The notes under the pieces are model-generated. The model worked only from the letters and a program-made list of their open reading frames with translations. It was not told the DNA's origin and made no database searches. 44,248 nt of DNA from Alphaproteobacteria bacterium (GTDB lineage: Bacteria > Pseudomonadota > Alphaproteobacteria > UBA9655): contig JAIEQB010000017.1 in assembly GCA_019748065.1 (NCBI GenBank), positions 1 through 44,248 on the forward strand. The letters run 5' to 3'. Shown in pieces: positions 18,681 to 30,773 of the stretch. Within the stretch, counting starts at the first letter, position 1. Each line of letters begins with the position of its first letter. The translations under genes were made by a program, and so were the position numbers.

Positions 18681-18719
18681 TGCTGTGCCCAGTTCTCCGC
18701 CTTCGCGGGGACGGGCATG
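18681..18719. repeat. Intergenic palindromic repeat (REP-like)
   Basis: GCCC (18687-18690) and GGGC (18713-18716) enclose TCTCCGC-CTTC-GCGGGGA, giving a long GC-rich hairpin in an AT-rich gap between convergent genes. The reverse strand reads GTCCCCGCGAAGGCGGAGA, close to a palindrome family common between genes of many alphaproteobacteria. The lack of a T-run argues against an ordinary terminator. Confidence 0.5.
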
Positions 18720-18773
18720 CATTTGATACCGAGAAAAATTGTTCGGTGGTTGATATAAAAGAGTGCTCAATAA

Positions 18774-20165
18774 TCAAATATGAATGGCCCTGCCGTCCAC
18801 AGCCATGGCCGCTTCTTTAACCGCTTCATTTAAGGTTGGATGGGCATGGCAGGTGCGGGCAATATCTTCAGCGGAGGCAGAGAATTCCATTCCTAGGACG
18901 GCTTCGGCAATCAAGGTTCCTGCATCAGGACCTATGATATGGACGCCTAAAACTTGATCCGTAAGGGAGTCAGCAAGAATTTTTACAAAGCCTTCCGTAT
19001 CCCCAATCGCTTTGGCCCTACTGTTGGCAAGGAAAGGAAATTTTCCAACTTTATAGCTTCGCTCTTCCGCCTTCAGTTCTTCCTCCGTCTTCCCAACAGA
19101 GGCTACTTCAGGATGGGTATAAATTACTGCAGGAATGGCCCCATAGTTAACATGGCCTGCTTGACCCGCAATGATCTCAACGGCGGCAATGCCTTCTTCT
19201 TCTGCCTTATGAGCTAACATAGGTCCTGGAATCACATCCCCAATGGCATAGACTCCAGAAACGGAGGTTTCATAACGATCATTCACAACGATAAACCCTT
19301 TTTCATTCAAAGCAACACCGATCTTCTCAAGCCCCAAACCCTGGGTATAGGGCTTACGCCCTGTTGCCACAAGCACCGTATTAGCCTCAAGATTTTCCTT
19401 ATTTCCAGAAGCGTCTTCAAGGCTCAGAACAAGTTTATTTTTTTCTTCTTTGATTCCCGTGACCTTGGTTGAAAGTTTAAAATTAATTCCTTGCTTGGTC
19501 AGCGCTTTCATCAAAGCCGCTCCCATTTCATGATCCATGGCAGGAACAAGACGATCCATAAATTCAACGACGGTGACTTTTGAGCCCAAGCGATTCCACA
19601 CGGACCCCATTTCAAGGCCAATGTATCCTCCCCCAATAACAACCAGCTTTTCGGGAACATGGTCAAGACTCAAGCCACCTGTGGAAGACACAATTTTCTT
19701 TTCATCAATCGTGATTCCAGGAATGCTTGCACTTTCCGAGCCGGTGGCAATCAGGATATTCTTTGTCTTCCAAGTTTCTCCATTTATTTTAACTTCTTCT
19801 GCCGAGAGAATGTGGGCCTCTCCAACAAGATGATTGACCTTGTTTTTCTTGAATAAATAATCAATACCGCCAGTGAGCTGTTCAACGACCTTTTCTTTTC
19901 TCTCCATCATCTTTTTCAAATCAAGGAAAAGCTTTTCAATCTTCACCCCGTGATCCGCTAGAAGATGGCCTGCCTCTTCATATTTTTGAGACGAATAGAG
20001 AAGGGCTTTTGAAGGAATGCAACCCACATTAAGACACGTTCCCCCTAAGGTTTTCTGCTTTTCAACACAAAGAACTGAAAACCCCAATTGCGCAGCCCTT
20101 ATGGCGGCAACGTAACCGCCAGGCCCAGCTCCAATAACAATAAGGTCGACTTTATTTTTATCCAT
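18774..20165 (-). CDS. lpdA: Dihydrolipoyl dehydrogenase (E3)
   Basis: This 463-residue flavoprotein reoxidises the lipoyl groups of 2-oxo acid dehydrogenase complexes with NAD. The FAD-binding GAGPGGYVAAIRAA motif is at the N-terminus. The redox-active disulfide is in GGTCLNVGCIPSKALL, the NAD-binding GGGYIGLEMG lies near residue 180, and the catalytic His-Glu pair is in HAHPTLNEAVKEA. Location next to sucB makes it the E3 of the 2-oxoglutarate complex, and it may also serve pyruvate dehydrogenase. It is the last gene of the leftward TCA unit and begins two bases after the sucB stop. Confidence 0.97.
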   Translation of the reverse strand: MDKNKVDLIVIGAGPGGYVAAIRAAQLGFSVLCVEKQKTLGGTCLNVGCIPSKALLYSSQKYEEAGHLLADHGVKIEKLFLDLKKMMERKEKVVEQLTGGIDYLFKKNKVNHLVGEAHILSAEEVKINGETWKTKNILIATGSESASIPGITIDEKKIVSSTGGLSLDHVPEKLVVIGGGYIGLEMGSVWNRLGSKVTVVEFMDRLVPAMDHEMGAALMKALTKQGINFKLSTKVTGIKEEKNKLVLSLEDASGNKENLEANTVLVATGRKPYTQGLGLEKIGVALNEKGFIVVNDRYETSVSGVYAIGDVIPGPMLAHKAEEEGIAAVEIIAGQAGHVNYGAIPAVIYTHPEVASVGKTEEELKAEERSYKVGKFPFLANSRAKAIGDTEGFVKILADSLTDQVLGVHIIGPDAGTLIAEAVLGMEFSASAEDIARTCHAHPTLNEAVKEAAMAVDGRAIHI

Positions 20166-20167
20166 CT

Positions 20168-21337
20168 TTAGACATCCAATAAAATGCGTTCTGGGTTTTC
20201 AAGGCACTCTTTCACGCGCACCAAAAAGGTGACCGCTTCTTTACCATCAATAATGCGGTGATCATAGGAAAGAGCGAGATACATCATGGGACGAATTTCA
20301 ACTTTTCCATCGATGGCAACAGGGCGCTCTTGAATTTTATGCATTCCTAAAATCCCTGATTGGGGAGGATTCAGAATGGGCGTTGCCATGAGGGAGCCAT
20401 AAACACCGCCATTCGTTATGGTAAAAGTTCCTCCTTGCAGTTCCTGCATGGAAAGTTTGCCATCCCGAGCTTTTTGCCCCAAGCCCGCAATATCTTTTTC
20501 TATTTGAGCAAAACTTTTCTTATTGGCATCCCTCACAATGGGCACAACGAGACCTTGCGGCGTTCCAACAGCAATGCCAATGTCATAATAGTTTTTATAA
20601 ATAATTTCATCGCCTTCAATTTCCGCATTCACGGCAGGGATTTCCTTGAGCGCCACAAGACAAGCTTTGACAAAAAAGGACATAAAGCCCAATTTGACCC
20701 CATGTTTTTTCTCAAAAGAATCTTTAAGCCCTGCGCGAAGATTCATCACATTCACCATATCCACCTCATTAAAGGTGGTCAGAATAGCCGCCGTGTTTTG
20801 AGCTTCTTTGAGGCGCTCCGCAATACGCTGACGAAGGCGACTCATCCGGACACGCTCAACGCGATTATCATTTGGTTTTACAGTTTTTTCGATAATTTCC
20901 TCTTCCACTTTTTCCTTATTGAGAAGAGAGAGAACGTCCCCTTTTGTGAGACGCCCCTCTTTGCCCTTTCCTTCAATACGTCGCGGATCAATCTGATTTT
21001 CAGTCACAAGTTTACGCACAGAAGGAGACAGGGGAACTTTTTCTTCATGCTGAGGAGCAGCAACAGTAGGTTCAACTGCAACACTTCCCCCATCCACCAC
21101 CCGTCCAATGATCCCGCCTACATTCACGGATGCTCCTTGGGGGGCGAGTTGTTCAGATAAAATACCCGCTGCAGGTGAGCTCACTTCAAGGGTTACCTTA
21201 TCCGTTTCCAGCTCAACCAAAGGTTCATCTAATTTTACAGGCTCCCCTTTTTGCTTTAACCAGCGTACAATAGTAGCTTCTGTAATTGATTCTCCCATGG
21301 GGGGAACAACAATATCTTTTGACGACTCAGCACTCAT
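20168..21337 (-). CDS. sucB: Dihydrolipoyl succinyltransferase (E2 of 2-oxoglutarate dehydrogenase)
   Basis: This 389-residue E2 subunit transfers the succinyl group from its lipoyl arm to CoA. It has one lipoyl domain with the modified Lys in ETDKVTLEV (residues about 40-48). A peripheral-subunit-binding domain follows around 105-140 ([20 protein letters not shown]), then the catalytic domain with the active-site [11 protein letters not shown] near the C-terminus. The linkers are short. A GAGG ribosome binding site precedes the ATG. It is followed within three bases by lpdA and preceded by sucA, so E1, E2 and E3 are made from adjacent genes. Confidence 0.97.
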   Translation of the reverse strand: MSAESSKDIVVPPMGESITEATIVRWLKQKGEPVKLDEPLVELETDKVTLEVSSPAAGILSEQLAPQGASVNVGGIIGRVVDGGSVAVEPTVAAPQHEEKVPLSPSVRKLVTENQIDPRRIEGKGKEGRLTKGDVLSLLNKEKVEEEIIEKTVKPNDNRVERVRMSRLRQRIAERLKEAQNTAAILTTFNEVDMVNVMNLRAGLKDSFEKKHGVKLGFMSFFVKACLVALKEIPAVNAEIEGDEIIYKNYYDIGIAVGTPQGLVVPIVRDANKKSFAQIEKDIAGLGQKARDGKLSMQELQGGTFTITNGGVYGSLMATPILNPPQSGILGMHKIQERPVAIDGKVEIRPMMYLALSYDHRIIDGKEAVTFLVRVKECLENPERILLDV

Positions 21338-21344
21338 TTTTTCC

Positions 21345-24218
21345 TCACTTCACAAGATCTAGCGCTTGGCTAATGATAAGGTTTTGTTCAAAAACATGAC
21401 GACTTAAAAGACCTGTTGCTGTGGATGCTGATTCGGACCTCCCCACATAAATTGGCCGTTTTGCCTTTATATCAATTTCTTTTAGCACATCTTCTAAGCG
21501 ACGATCAATAAAGGTCCATGCACCCATATTAATGGGTTCTTCCTGGCACCAAATAAGCTCGGCATTTCTATACGGTTTTAAGATCTTCGCAAGAGTTTCC
21601 TTAGGAAAAGGGTAGTACTGCTCTAAACGAATCAAAGCAATATCTTCAATCCCTTCATCCAAGCGTCTTTGAAGCAGTTCATAGTAAATTTTTCCTGAGC
21701 AAAGGATAACCCGCTTAATACGAGGAGAAGGTATTAAAGTATCCGGAATAGCTTCTTGAAATGATGTACCAACCTCAAACTCGGAAAGCGGTGAAAATGA
21801 CTTCTTATACCGCAGCAATGATTTAGGCGTCATAATGATCAAAGGCTTACGAAATTTGCGATGAACTTGGCGTCTTAAAACATGAAAATAGTTCGCTGGT
21901 GTCGTGCAATTTACCACTTGCATATTGTCTTCGGCACATAATTGTAAATAGCGCTCTAAGCGAGCTGATGAATGCTCAGGCCCTTGCCCTTCATACCCGT
22001 GAGGAAGCAGCATAACAAGGCCCGACATCCGCAACCACTTCATTTCTCCTGCGGAAATAAACTGGTCAATAATCACCTGGGCGCCATTAGAAAAGTCACC
22101 AAATTGTGCTTCCCATAAGACAAGCGAATGCGGCTCGGCAAGGCTGTATCCTACCTCAAAACCAAGGACTGAGGCTTCCGCAAGGGGGCTATCCCAAACT
22201 TCAAAGGTGGCTTGGGTTGGTGAAATATGGTTAAGGGCCAGATATTTTTCTTCTGTTTCTTGATCATATAAAATGGCATGACGCTGACTAAAGGTTCCAC
22301 GCCCACTATCTTGACCACTCAGTCGCACCAAATGTCGCTCAAGAAGAAGAGATCCAAAAGCAAGGGCTTCAGCAAAAGACCAATCAATTGGATCTTCGCC
22401 TTTCCCCATAGCCGCTCTTCCAGAAAGGAATCGTTCAAGTTTTGGATGAAGGTGAAAGTTTTTTGGGGTTTTACTTAACGCTGTGGCTATAGAAACAATG
22501 GTTTCTTTCTTTATCCCCGTTATTTCAGGCCCATTATTAGATAATTTAGGAGAGAACCCTTCCCACTTTCCTGAAAGCCAATCTGCCTTTGATGGTTGAT
22601 AAGAAATTGACCCTTGAAAATCTTCCTGAAGATTATGCTCTATTGTTCTTTCAATGGCCTCCACATCTTCTTGGGTTAAAGCTTTTTCGTTGAGTAATTT
22701 TTCTATGTAACCCTTGCTTGTAAAAGGATCTTTTTTAATAGCTTTATACATCAAAGGTTGCGTAAAGGAGGGTTCATCAGCTTCGTTATGCCCAAATCGC
22801 CGATAACAAACAAGATCGACAACTACGTCAGATCCAAAACTATGGCGATATTCAGCAGCAAGACTCATCACCTTAACAACAGCTTCTGGATCATCCCCAT
22901 TGACATGAAAAATGGGCGCTTGAACAATCATAGCAATGTCGGAACAGTGAGCTGAGGAGCGTGCAAAAGCGGGAGCAGTTGTAAACCCAATTTGGTTATT
23001 AATAATGATGTGAAAGGTTCCGCCCGTTTGATAACCATGGAGCTGAGAAAGCATAAAGGTTTCTGCCACAAGTCCCTGCCCTGCAAAGGCCGCATCCCCA
23101 TGGAGAAGGAGACCCATAATTTTCTTTCGCTCAGTATCTTTGTATTGAGTTTGCTTTGCTCTGACCTTACCTACAACAACGGGGTCCACTGCTTCCAAGT
23201 GAGACGGATTAGCCGTTAAAGAGAGGTGTAACTTCCTTCCCTCAAATTCTCGATCTGTGGATGTTCCTAAATGGTATTTGACGTCTCCTGATCCTTGTAC
23301 TTGATCAGGCTGTGGATTCTGTCCTTGAAATTCAGAAAAAATAGCACGATAAGATTTTCCCAAAACATTTCCCAGAACATTAAGTCGACCTCGGTGAGCC
23401 ATTCCAATAACAATTTCCTGCACACCAAGTTCAGAAGAGCGCCGCAACATCTCCTCCAGACCCGGAATTAAGCTTTCAGCGCCATCCAAACCAAAACGCT
23501 TTGCAGCCGGATATTTGACATGCAAAAACTGCTCAAAGGCTTCAGCTGTAATTAATTCCTTTAAAATTTTCTTTTGCCAGAGCGGATCATAAATGGGCTC
23601 AGCAAGGCCCAATTCTCCCTCGCCCTCAATGCGCTTTTGAAGCCAAAGTTTTTTCTCTGGATCTTGGATATGCAGAAATTCAATACCAATAGTTCCGCAA
23701 TAGGTTTTACGCAGTCTCTCTAAAATTTCATTTAATGTCGCATAGGCCAGCCCGAGAACATCATAAATAAAGATAGGGCGATCGTAATCTGCCTCCGTAA
23801 AGCCATAGGTTTTAGGATCAAGTTCAGGATAATGATTTTCTTTTGAAAGATGCAGCGGGTCTAAATTGGCAATCATATGACCTCGTGCTCGGTAAGCACG
23901 AATTAGCATGATCGCTCGAATAGAGTCCACAATAGCGCTTTGAACGTCTTCGGAGGCAACTTCTCTAGAGGGCGAAATCTCCTTTTTTTCTTCTAAGGGA
24001 GATCGCCCCCAGCTGGGACCTAATAAATCTTTCAAGGCTCGCTCTTCACTCTCCCCCAAGGAGGAGAAAAAGTGCCGCCAGTCAAGACTGACATCAGAGG
24101 GATTTTCCAAATAGGATTCATAAATATGCGCAATATAAGGCGCATTATCACCCGTTAAAAAAGAGCGACTTTCATCCGCCCATGTTGAAGAGGATGATTG
24201 TTTTCTAAAGTCACCCAT
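21345..24218 (-). CDS. sucA: 2-oxoglutarate dehydrogenase E1 component
   Basis: This thiamine diphosphate enzyme of about 957 residues decarboxylates 2-oxoglutarate and succinylates the lipoyl arm of SucB. It has the N-terminal E2-binding segment ([20 protein letters not shown]). Thiamine-domain motifs include [29 protein letters not shown] and [14 protein letters not shown], and the C-terminal pyrimidine-binding region includes [20 protein letters not shown] chose the ATG at 24218 over an in-frame TTG at 24230, which lies directly on the GAAGG site with no spacing. It follows sucD within the unit and is intact and of normal length. Confidence 0.96.
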   Translation of the reverse strand: MGDFRKQSSSSTWADESRSFLTGDNAPYIAHIYESYLENPSDVSLDWRHFFSSLGESEERALKDLLGPSWGRSPLEEKKEISPSREVASEDVQSAIVDSIRAIMLIRAYRARGHMIANLDPLHLSKENHYPELDPKTYGFTEADYDRPIFIYDVLGLAYATLNEILERLRKTYCGTIGIEFLHIQDPEKKLWLQKRIEGEGELGLAEPIYDPLWQKKILKELITAEAFEQFLHVKYPAAKRFGLDGAESLIPGLEEMLRRSSELGVQEIVIGMAHRGRLNVLGNVLGKSYRAIFSEFQGQNPQPDQVQGSGDVKYHLGTSTDREFEGRKLHLSLTANPSHLEAVDPVVVGKVRAKQTQYKDTERKKIMGLLLHGDAAFAGQGLVAETFMLSQLHGYQTGGTFHIIINNQIGFTTAPAFARSSAHCSDIAMIVQAPIFHVNGDDPEAVVKVMSLAAEYRHSFGSDVVVDLVCYRRFGHNEADEPSFTQPLMYKAIKKDPFTSKGYIEKLLNEKALTQEDVEAIERTIEHNLQEDFQGSISYQPSKADWLSGKWEGFSPKLSNNGPEITGIKKETIVSIATALSKTPKNFHLHPKLERFLSGRAAMGKGEDPIDWSFAEALAFGSLLLERHLVRLSGQDSGRGTFSQRHAILYDQETEEKYLALNHISPTQATFEVWDSPLAEASVLGFEVGYSLAEPHSLVLWEAQFGDFSNGAQVIIDQFISAGEMKWLRMSGLVMLLPHGYEGQGPEHSSARLERYLQLCAEDNMQVVNCTTPANYFHVLRRQVHRKFRKPLIIMTPKSLLRYKKSFSPLSEFEVGTSFQEAIPDTLIPSPRIKRVILCSGKIYYELLQRRLDEGIEDIALIRLEQYYPFPKETLAKILKPYRNAELIWCQEEPINMGAWTFIDRRLEDVLKEIDIKAKRPIYVGRSESASTATGLLSRHVFEQNLIISQALDLVK

Positions 24219-24233
24219 GACTAAACCCAACCT

Positions 24234-25135
24234 TCATTTTTGTCCCTTTTTCAAAGAAACCCCATTTTTTAAAAGGTCATAAAGAGTTTCTCCAATTTTT
24301 GCTGGTGAGTCAGCAACGACAACACCCGCATTCTTTAAAGCTTCAATCTTTTCCTCAGCGCCTCCTTGAGACCCAGAGATAACAGCACCCGCATGCCCCA
24401 TTCTTCTTCCAGGAGGTGCGGTCATTCCTGCTATAAAGCTTACCACAGGTTTAGGATTTTTGCATGATTTCAAAAACATCGCGGCTTCTTCTTCGGCCGT
24501 TCCCCCAATTTCTCCAATAAGCACAATGGATTCAGTTTTGGGATCGGCATGAAATAGTTCAAGACAATCCACAAAACTGGTGCCATTGATGGGATCGCCG
24601 CCAATTCCAATGCAGGTTGATTGTCCAAGGCCTACAGCTGTTGTTTGCGCAACCGCCTCATAAGTTAAGGTCCCGGAACGGGAGATAACTCCCACACTTC
24701 CCGGCCTGTGAATAGAGCCCGGCATAATGCCAATTTTACACGCCCCCGGCGTAATAATCCCAGGACAGTTAGGTCCAATAAGGCGGGTGGATGAATCACA
24801 CAAGGCCCGTTTCACACGCAACATATCCAAAATAGGAATTCCCTCCGTAATACACACAACAAGGGGGATTTCCGCATCGATGGCTTCTAAGATGGCATCC
24901 GCAGCATAGGGAGCAGGCACGTAAATGACAGACGCTGTCGCTCCCGTTTTTCGAATGGCCTCAATAACCGTATCAAAAACAGGCAGACCTAGATGTTCAG
25001 CACCCCCCTTTCCTGGCGTAACGCCCCCCACCATTTTTGTTCCATAGGCAATGGCTTGCTCCGAATGAAAGGTTCCTTGAGCTCCTGTAAACCCTTGGCA
25101 AATAACTTTTGTAGACGCGTCAACAAGAACAGACA

Positions 25136-25136
<1 letters not shown>
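24234..25136 (-). CDS. sucD: Succinate-CoA ligase alpha subunit
   Basis: This 300-residue alpha subunit binds CoA and carries the phosphohistidine of succinyl-CoA synthetase, which converts succinyl-CoA to succinate with formation of a nucleoside triphosphate. The CoA-binding Rossmann start has [20 protein letters not shown]. The ligase domain contains [20 protein letters not shown], and the catalytic His lies in [15 protein letters not shown]. The start overlaps the sucC stop by one base, as is usual for coupled subunits. The gene order sucC-sucD before sucA is typical of alphaproteobacteria. Confidence 0.97.
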
Positions 25137-27315
<2,179 letters not shown>

Positions 27316-28458
27316 TTATAAATTATTACTCTCTTTCACCTGTTCCGACAAGCCAGATGGGTCACTTTCATGAAACTTCTCCTTCAAAAAGACGCCTCCC
27401 ATCCCCAAACCTCGTGGGTCAATCCCATGCCCAAGACCCGATAGGAGAGAAAGGGTTACCGGAACGCCCAAAGCTTTCAGAGCCTCTTCCGCGGCTTGGG
27501 AGGCTGATGAGGGCAAGACTTGATCCTCTGTTCCATGGATCAACAAAACAGGTGGCAGAGCTACTTTTAATTCCATTGGGTCATTAAGAAAAGCACCCGA
27601 GTAGGCAACAACGCCAGCGGGTTGAGGCCGATGAAGAGCCATATGAAGGGCCAGCATAGCCCCTTGGGAAAATCCAACAAGGGCAAGCTTATTGGGCGAA
27701 AGGTTATGGGATTTCAAAAGGCCATCCAGGTAACAGTTAAAGGCAGGGGTTAGCGCTTGAATTTCCTTTAAAATACGCAAAGGCTCCCAATCCTTTAAAC
27801 CAAACCACTGATTCCCCGAAGGGTTTACTTCACAAGCCACAGGGCCGTGGGGTGCCACAAAAAGGGTATTGGGTAGCAGAGAGCTCCAAGATTTTCCTAA
27901 AGAAAGTAAATCTTCTCCATCAGATCCATAACCATGAATCAGAACAACGATGGAATGAGGCTTTCCCCCAGAGGCAGGTCCAAAGCTAGGCCCAGAAAAG
28001 GTGGCATTCATATGTGTTTCTCCTAGTGAAAAATTTTGTCCTCCCACAATACAAATTCCCAGCGCAAAGGCAAGAGCCGGCCCCAAAGGAAATTTCGGTC
28101 CTTTCTTCAACACCCTCCATAAAATGGCCATCAGAATGCCTCCCAGACCCGCGAGAATAAGAAAAAGAGGAATTTGCGTGGGAAGCAGCCAGAAGCCCGA
28201 AGCTCCCATCAGTTTAACGTCACCAAGCCCAAGCCACTCCTTCCCTCGCACCAGAGGGTACAGCTTATAAAGGCCATAACCAATAACTCCAAGGATCACT
28301 GCAGAAAGAAGGGTTTCAATACCTCCATAAAATAGCCCCAAAAGTGCCACACCCTCGACAAGAACATTGGAAATGATACCTTTCCGGATATCTTGGACGC
28401 TGATAGCCACCAAAAGAATCAGAAGGAGTGGAATTAAGAGGTAGGGGTAAGAGAACAT
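27316..28458 (-). CDS. Prepilin peptidase joined in frame to a serine carboxylesterase
   Basis: This single 380-codon frame holds two proteins usually made separately. Residues 1-149 are a short A24 prepilin peptidase: several membrane helices with the two catalytic aspartates Asp23 (SVQDIRKG) and Asp80 (LGLGDVKLMG), and no N-methylation domain. Residues 150-380 are an alpha/beta-hydrolase of the phospholipase/carboxylesterase family with a full triad: Ser264 in GFSQG, Asp312 in HGTEDQVLP and His344 in GLGHGID. The esterase half opens with MNATFSGPSFGPASGGKP, the normal start of free-standing relatives, and has its own ribosome binding site. The cell may thus make a fusion, a free esterase, or both. 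It is located between a small membrane protein gene and mdh. Confidence 0.88.
   Translation of the reverse strand: MFSYPYLLIPLLLILLVAISVQDIRKGIISNVLVEGVALLGLFYGGIETLLSAVILGVIGYGLYKLYPLVRGKEWLGLGDVKLMGASGFWLLPTQIPLFLILAGLGGILMAILWRVLKKGPKFPLGPALAFALGICIVGGQNFSLGETHMNATFSGPSFGPASGGKPHSIVVLIHGYGSDGEDLLSLGKSWSSLLPNTLFVAPHGPVACEVNPSGNQWFGLKDWEPLRILKEIQALTPAFNCYLDGLLKSHNLSPNKLALVGFSQGAMLALHMALHRPQPAGVVAYSGAFLNDPMELKVALPPVLLIHGTEDQVLPSSASQAAEEALKALGVPVTLSLLSGLGHGIDPRGLGMGGVFLKEKFHESDPSGLSEQVKESNNL
28009..28024 (-). promoter_or_regulatory. Internal ribosome binding site and start for the esterase
   Basis: On the minus strand AGGAG (28024-28020) precedes an in-frame ATG (28011-28009) by eight bases, inside the prepilin peptidase-esterase frame. 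Translation from here would give a 231-residue esterase, the normal family length. This suggests that two genes were joined when a stop codon was lost and that independent initiation remains possible. Confidence 0.65.
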
Positions 28459-28496
28459 GAACTCAGACTAACTACGTAAACATATTGACGTAATGA

Positions 28497-28874
28497 TCAA
28501 AAAAACCACTGATTTTTCCACGCTAAATAAAGTATTAATGCCCCAAGCCCCAGAGCATATAATGGCCATATGCTTATTATAAGATTTCCTGGAGAGAGGG
28601 TATCTAAAGAGCGTTTCACCCAAGTATTATCCAGTGCTTTCTCCTTAAGTTTTAACTCCCCAGACTTTGATTTTGTTATTTCTATAGATCTTATCTCTTT
28701 TCCTTCCGCATCAGAAAGCGATACTGGCATTTTTATGCTTTTACTAATCGGCTTCAAATCAATATCGATTTCTACAAATTCCTCAAATCCTTTTTTTTGA
28801 AAGTAAGAGGATAATATATCCATTACTTTATGAAGATCAACTGCAGAAAGTTTTCCCTTAATTTCAATTAGCAT
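28497..28874 (-). CDS. Small C-terminally anchored protein of unknown function
   Basis: This 125-residue protein has a soluble N-terminal domain of about 95 residues and one hydrophobic helix near the C-terminus (residues about 101-119, IWPLYALGLGALILYLAW). This suggests a tail-anchored membrane protein with its bulk in the cytoplasm. The start is supported by GAGG eight bases upstream. No family is recognised. It lies 38 bases before the prepilin peptidase-esterase frame on the same strand, so it may be the first gene of the transcript that continues into the TCA genes. A link to the prepilin peptidase is only positional. Confidence 0.6.
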   Translation of the reverse strand: MLIEIKGKLSAVDLHKVMDILSSYFQKKGFEEFVEIDIDLKPISKSIKMPVSLSDAEGKEIRSIEITKSKSGELKLKEKALDNTWVKRSLDTLSPGNLIISIWPLYALGLGALILYLAWKNQWFF

Positions 28875-28982
28875 TACTTAATCCTCACTTTCTTATATAA
28901 TTATTATAAAAAGTTCTTTTGAACTATAGATATAGACTTAATCGTATGCTGATAGCCAGTAAAAACAAGAAAAAGGCTTAAA

Positions 28983-30182
28983 CTATAGACCTCCTTCACT
29001 TATTTTTGCTTCAAACTTCGTCAAATTTTGAAAAATCAACCAACAAATTCCCGCCATCAAGATAAGTAAGAGAGCCAGAACAACAAGGGTTGAGTCATCA
29101 AGGAAGCTTCCTACAAATCCCCCTGTTGCAAAAGCTGTCATATTTAAAAAACTTCTTACAGCAGAAGCAGCCCCCCTGTTCTCTTCAAATCTCTGTAAAG
29201 CCCGGGACACAGAAGGTCCCCAAACAATGGAAGTTCCAAAGAAATAAAGCCCCATCGCAAGGGCAATTAAAAGAGGATATGTTGCCATAAATAAACTTAT
29301 AAAAAGCATAAAAAGACCCGCAACAAAAGTGATTTTAAGACCAAGGGCAAGAGTACGGTTAATATCTATACGCTTCAAAATCCAAGGCGTAACAACAGCC
29401 CCTAAAGCATAAAACGCAGCACTCGTTGATAAATAAAGGCCAAAAACATTAGGAGAAATATGCAATGTGTTTTCAAAATAAAAAGGGATTATGGTCAGAT
29501 AACACCACTCCACAGACCCTAAAAGAGAGAAAAAGGAGATGTAAAAAAGGAACGGTTTATCCGTTATAATCGTCCCATAAGTTTTCAAGGTGGTTAGGGG
29601 AGACATCTTTTTGCGTCCTGAAACAGGCTTTGTTTCAGATTTTGAATAGAGCATCAAAAAAAGAGTAAAAACAGCACATATAAAAATAACAAAAAAGTTT
29701 CCTTGCCATCCAAAGGAAATTTGAATGTATCCGCCTAAGGCCGGAGCAAGCAGAGGAGCTATGCAGCTCACACTTCCTGCCCAAGAAATAAATTTTGCTC
29801 CTTCATCAGCAGGATAAATATCTTGAAGAAGTGCCCATCCTACAACGGAAGAAACAATCGACCCAAAGCCTTGAACAAACCGGGCGCATAATAAAAAAGT
29901 AAGAGACGGTGCAACCATACAAGCTGCTGTTCCTAAAAGAAAAAGCGCCATTCCCCAAAACAAAATTCTTTGACGACCATAAATATCAGAAAGAGTTCCC
30001 ATAAAGGGAGCTGCTATCAAAGAGCCCATCAAATACATAGGAACAACGAGCTGGGTTGCATCCACGCTTGCAGAAAAATAGGTGGCCATGTTAGGCAGGC
30101 TGGGAAGAAATATATCGGTTGCTGCAATAGTGGCCAAGGAGGCCACCATCACGACGATCATCTGTAGGGTACGCGAATTCAT
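28983..30182 (-). CDS. Bcr/CflA-family drug efflux transporter (MFS)
   Basis: This 399-residue inner-membrane protein of the major facilitator superfamily has twelve predicted helices. The N-terminus contains the DHA1/Bcr pattern ATDIFLPSLPNMATYF. The motif-A loop GTLSDIYGRQRILFWGM follows helix 2, and RFVQGFGSIVSSVVG lies in helix 4. Relatives export drugs such as bicyclomycin, chloramphenicol or sulfonamides by proton antiport; the substrate here cannot be told. It is a single-gene unit. The 334-base gap upstream to the next gene (30183-30516) is AT-rich and holds only a possible promoter near its right end. Confidence 0.93.
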   Translation of the reverse strand: MNSRTLQMIVVMVASLATIAATDIFLPSLPNMATYFSASVDATQLVVPMYLMGSLIAAPFMGTLSDIYGRQRILFWGMALFLLGTAACMVAPSLTFLLCARFVQGFGSIVSSVVGWALLQDIYPADEGAKFISWAGSVSCIAPLLAPALGGYIQISFGWQGNFFVIFICAVFTLFLMLYSKSETKPVSGRKKMSPLTTLKTYGTIITDKPFLFYISFFSLLGSVEWCYLTIIPFYFENTLHISPNVFGLYLSTSAAFYALGAVVTPWILKRIDINRTLALGLKITFVAGLFMLFISLFMATYPLLIALAMGLYFFGTSIVWGPSVSRALQRFEENRGAASAVRSFLNMTAFATGGFVGSFLDDSTLVVLALLLILMAGICWLIFQNLTKFEAKISEGGL

Positions 30183-30431
30183 TTGCTTCTCATTGAACTA
30201 TTCACACGGTCTTATAACACAAAAGTTATTCATGTGAATGAAATTTAAGAAAGCCCTGCATTACCGACCATTTCGAAGAAAACTCCTAAAGGGTCATGAC
30301 TTTTTAGGAATTTAGTTCTCTTTATCCATAGTTTTTAAAGTATATAATTTCAAAAACAAGGAAAAAATTGATTATTTTTATCATAAACTTTTCCTCATAA
30401 AGAAAGTTTAGAATAATTTTTTTATTCCTTT

Positions 30432-30472
30432 AAAAATTTCTCTTGCCAAAATATTTTTTTCCCCACATATTC
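30432..30472 (+). promoter_or_regulatory. Possible promoter of the small secreted peptide gene
   Basis: Within the AT-rich gap, TTGCCA is followed after 17 bases by CATATT, the latter about 40 bases upstream of the start at 30517. The match to the -10 consensus is four of six. The rest of 30183-30501 shows no gene. Confidence 0.25.
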
Positions 30473-30516
30473 AGCTCACCTCATTCTGAGGGATTTATAA
30501 TATGGAGAAAATTATT

Positions 30517-30672
30517 ATGAAGTCATTTTTGTACACAATCGCTTTTCTTTTAGGCGTTACAGCAGTTGCTCAAGCTAACACAGAAGCAAAGAAAAATGCT
30601 GAAGAAGCAGAAATTGCTATTGACGAGGTTAAGGCTGACGCTTCTGAAGCTAAACCTGAAATTAAAGAATAA
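30517..30672 (+). CDS. Small secreted acidic helical peptide
   Basis: This 51-residue protein begins MKSFLYTIAFLLGVTAVAQA, a textbook signal peptide with cleavage expected after AQA. The mature part of about 31 residues is rich in Ala, Glu and Lys, strongly acidic and likely to form one helix (begins NTEAKKNAEEAE). GGAG nine bases before the ATG supports this start; an in-frame ATG at 30502 would place the GGAG inside the gene. A strong hairpin follows the stop, so it forms its own short transcription unit. No family is recognised. It could be a periplasmic peptide or be exported further. Confidence 0.55.
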   Translation: MKSFLYTIAFLLGVTAVAQANTEAKKNAEEAEIAIDEVKADASEAKPEIKE

Positions 30673-30701
30673 ACAAAATAAGTTAACTAACTTAAGTTGT
30701 T

Positions 30702-30740
30702 AAGAAGGAGGACGTGCCTAGCGCGTCCTCCTTCTTCTTG
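30702..30740 (+). terminator. Strong hairpin after the small secreted peptide gene
   Basis: AAGAAGGAGGACG (30702-30714) and CGTCCTCCTTCTT (30724-30736) form a perfect 13-bp stem with a 9-base loop, followed by a short pyrimidine stretch. It lies between the peptide stop and ftsK. A GTG start for ftsK at 30714 would put half the hairpin in coding sequence, which argues for the ftsK start at 30774. Confidence 0.65.
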
Positions 30741-30773
30741 ACCGATTTTAAGAAGTCGTGTACTTCCTCATAT

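Noticed and set aside
30284-30315. TCCTAAA...TTTAGGA inverted repeat upstream of the MFS gene
   Set aside because: Only 7 bp with a long loop and no T-run or adjacent start; not distinguishable from chance in AT-rich DNA.
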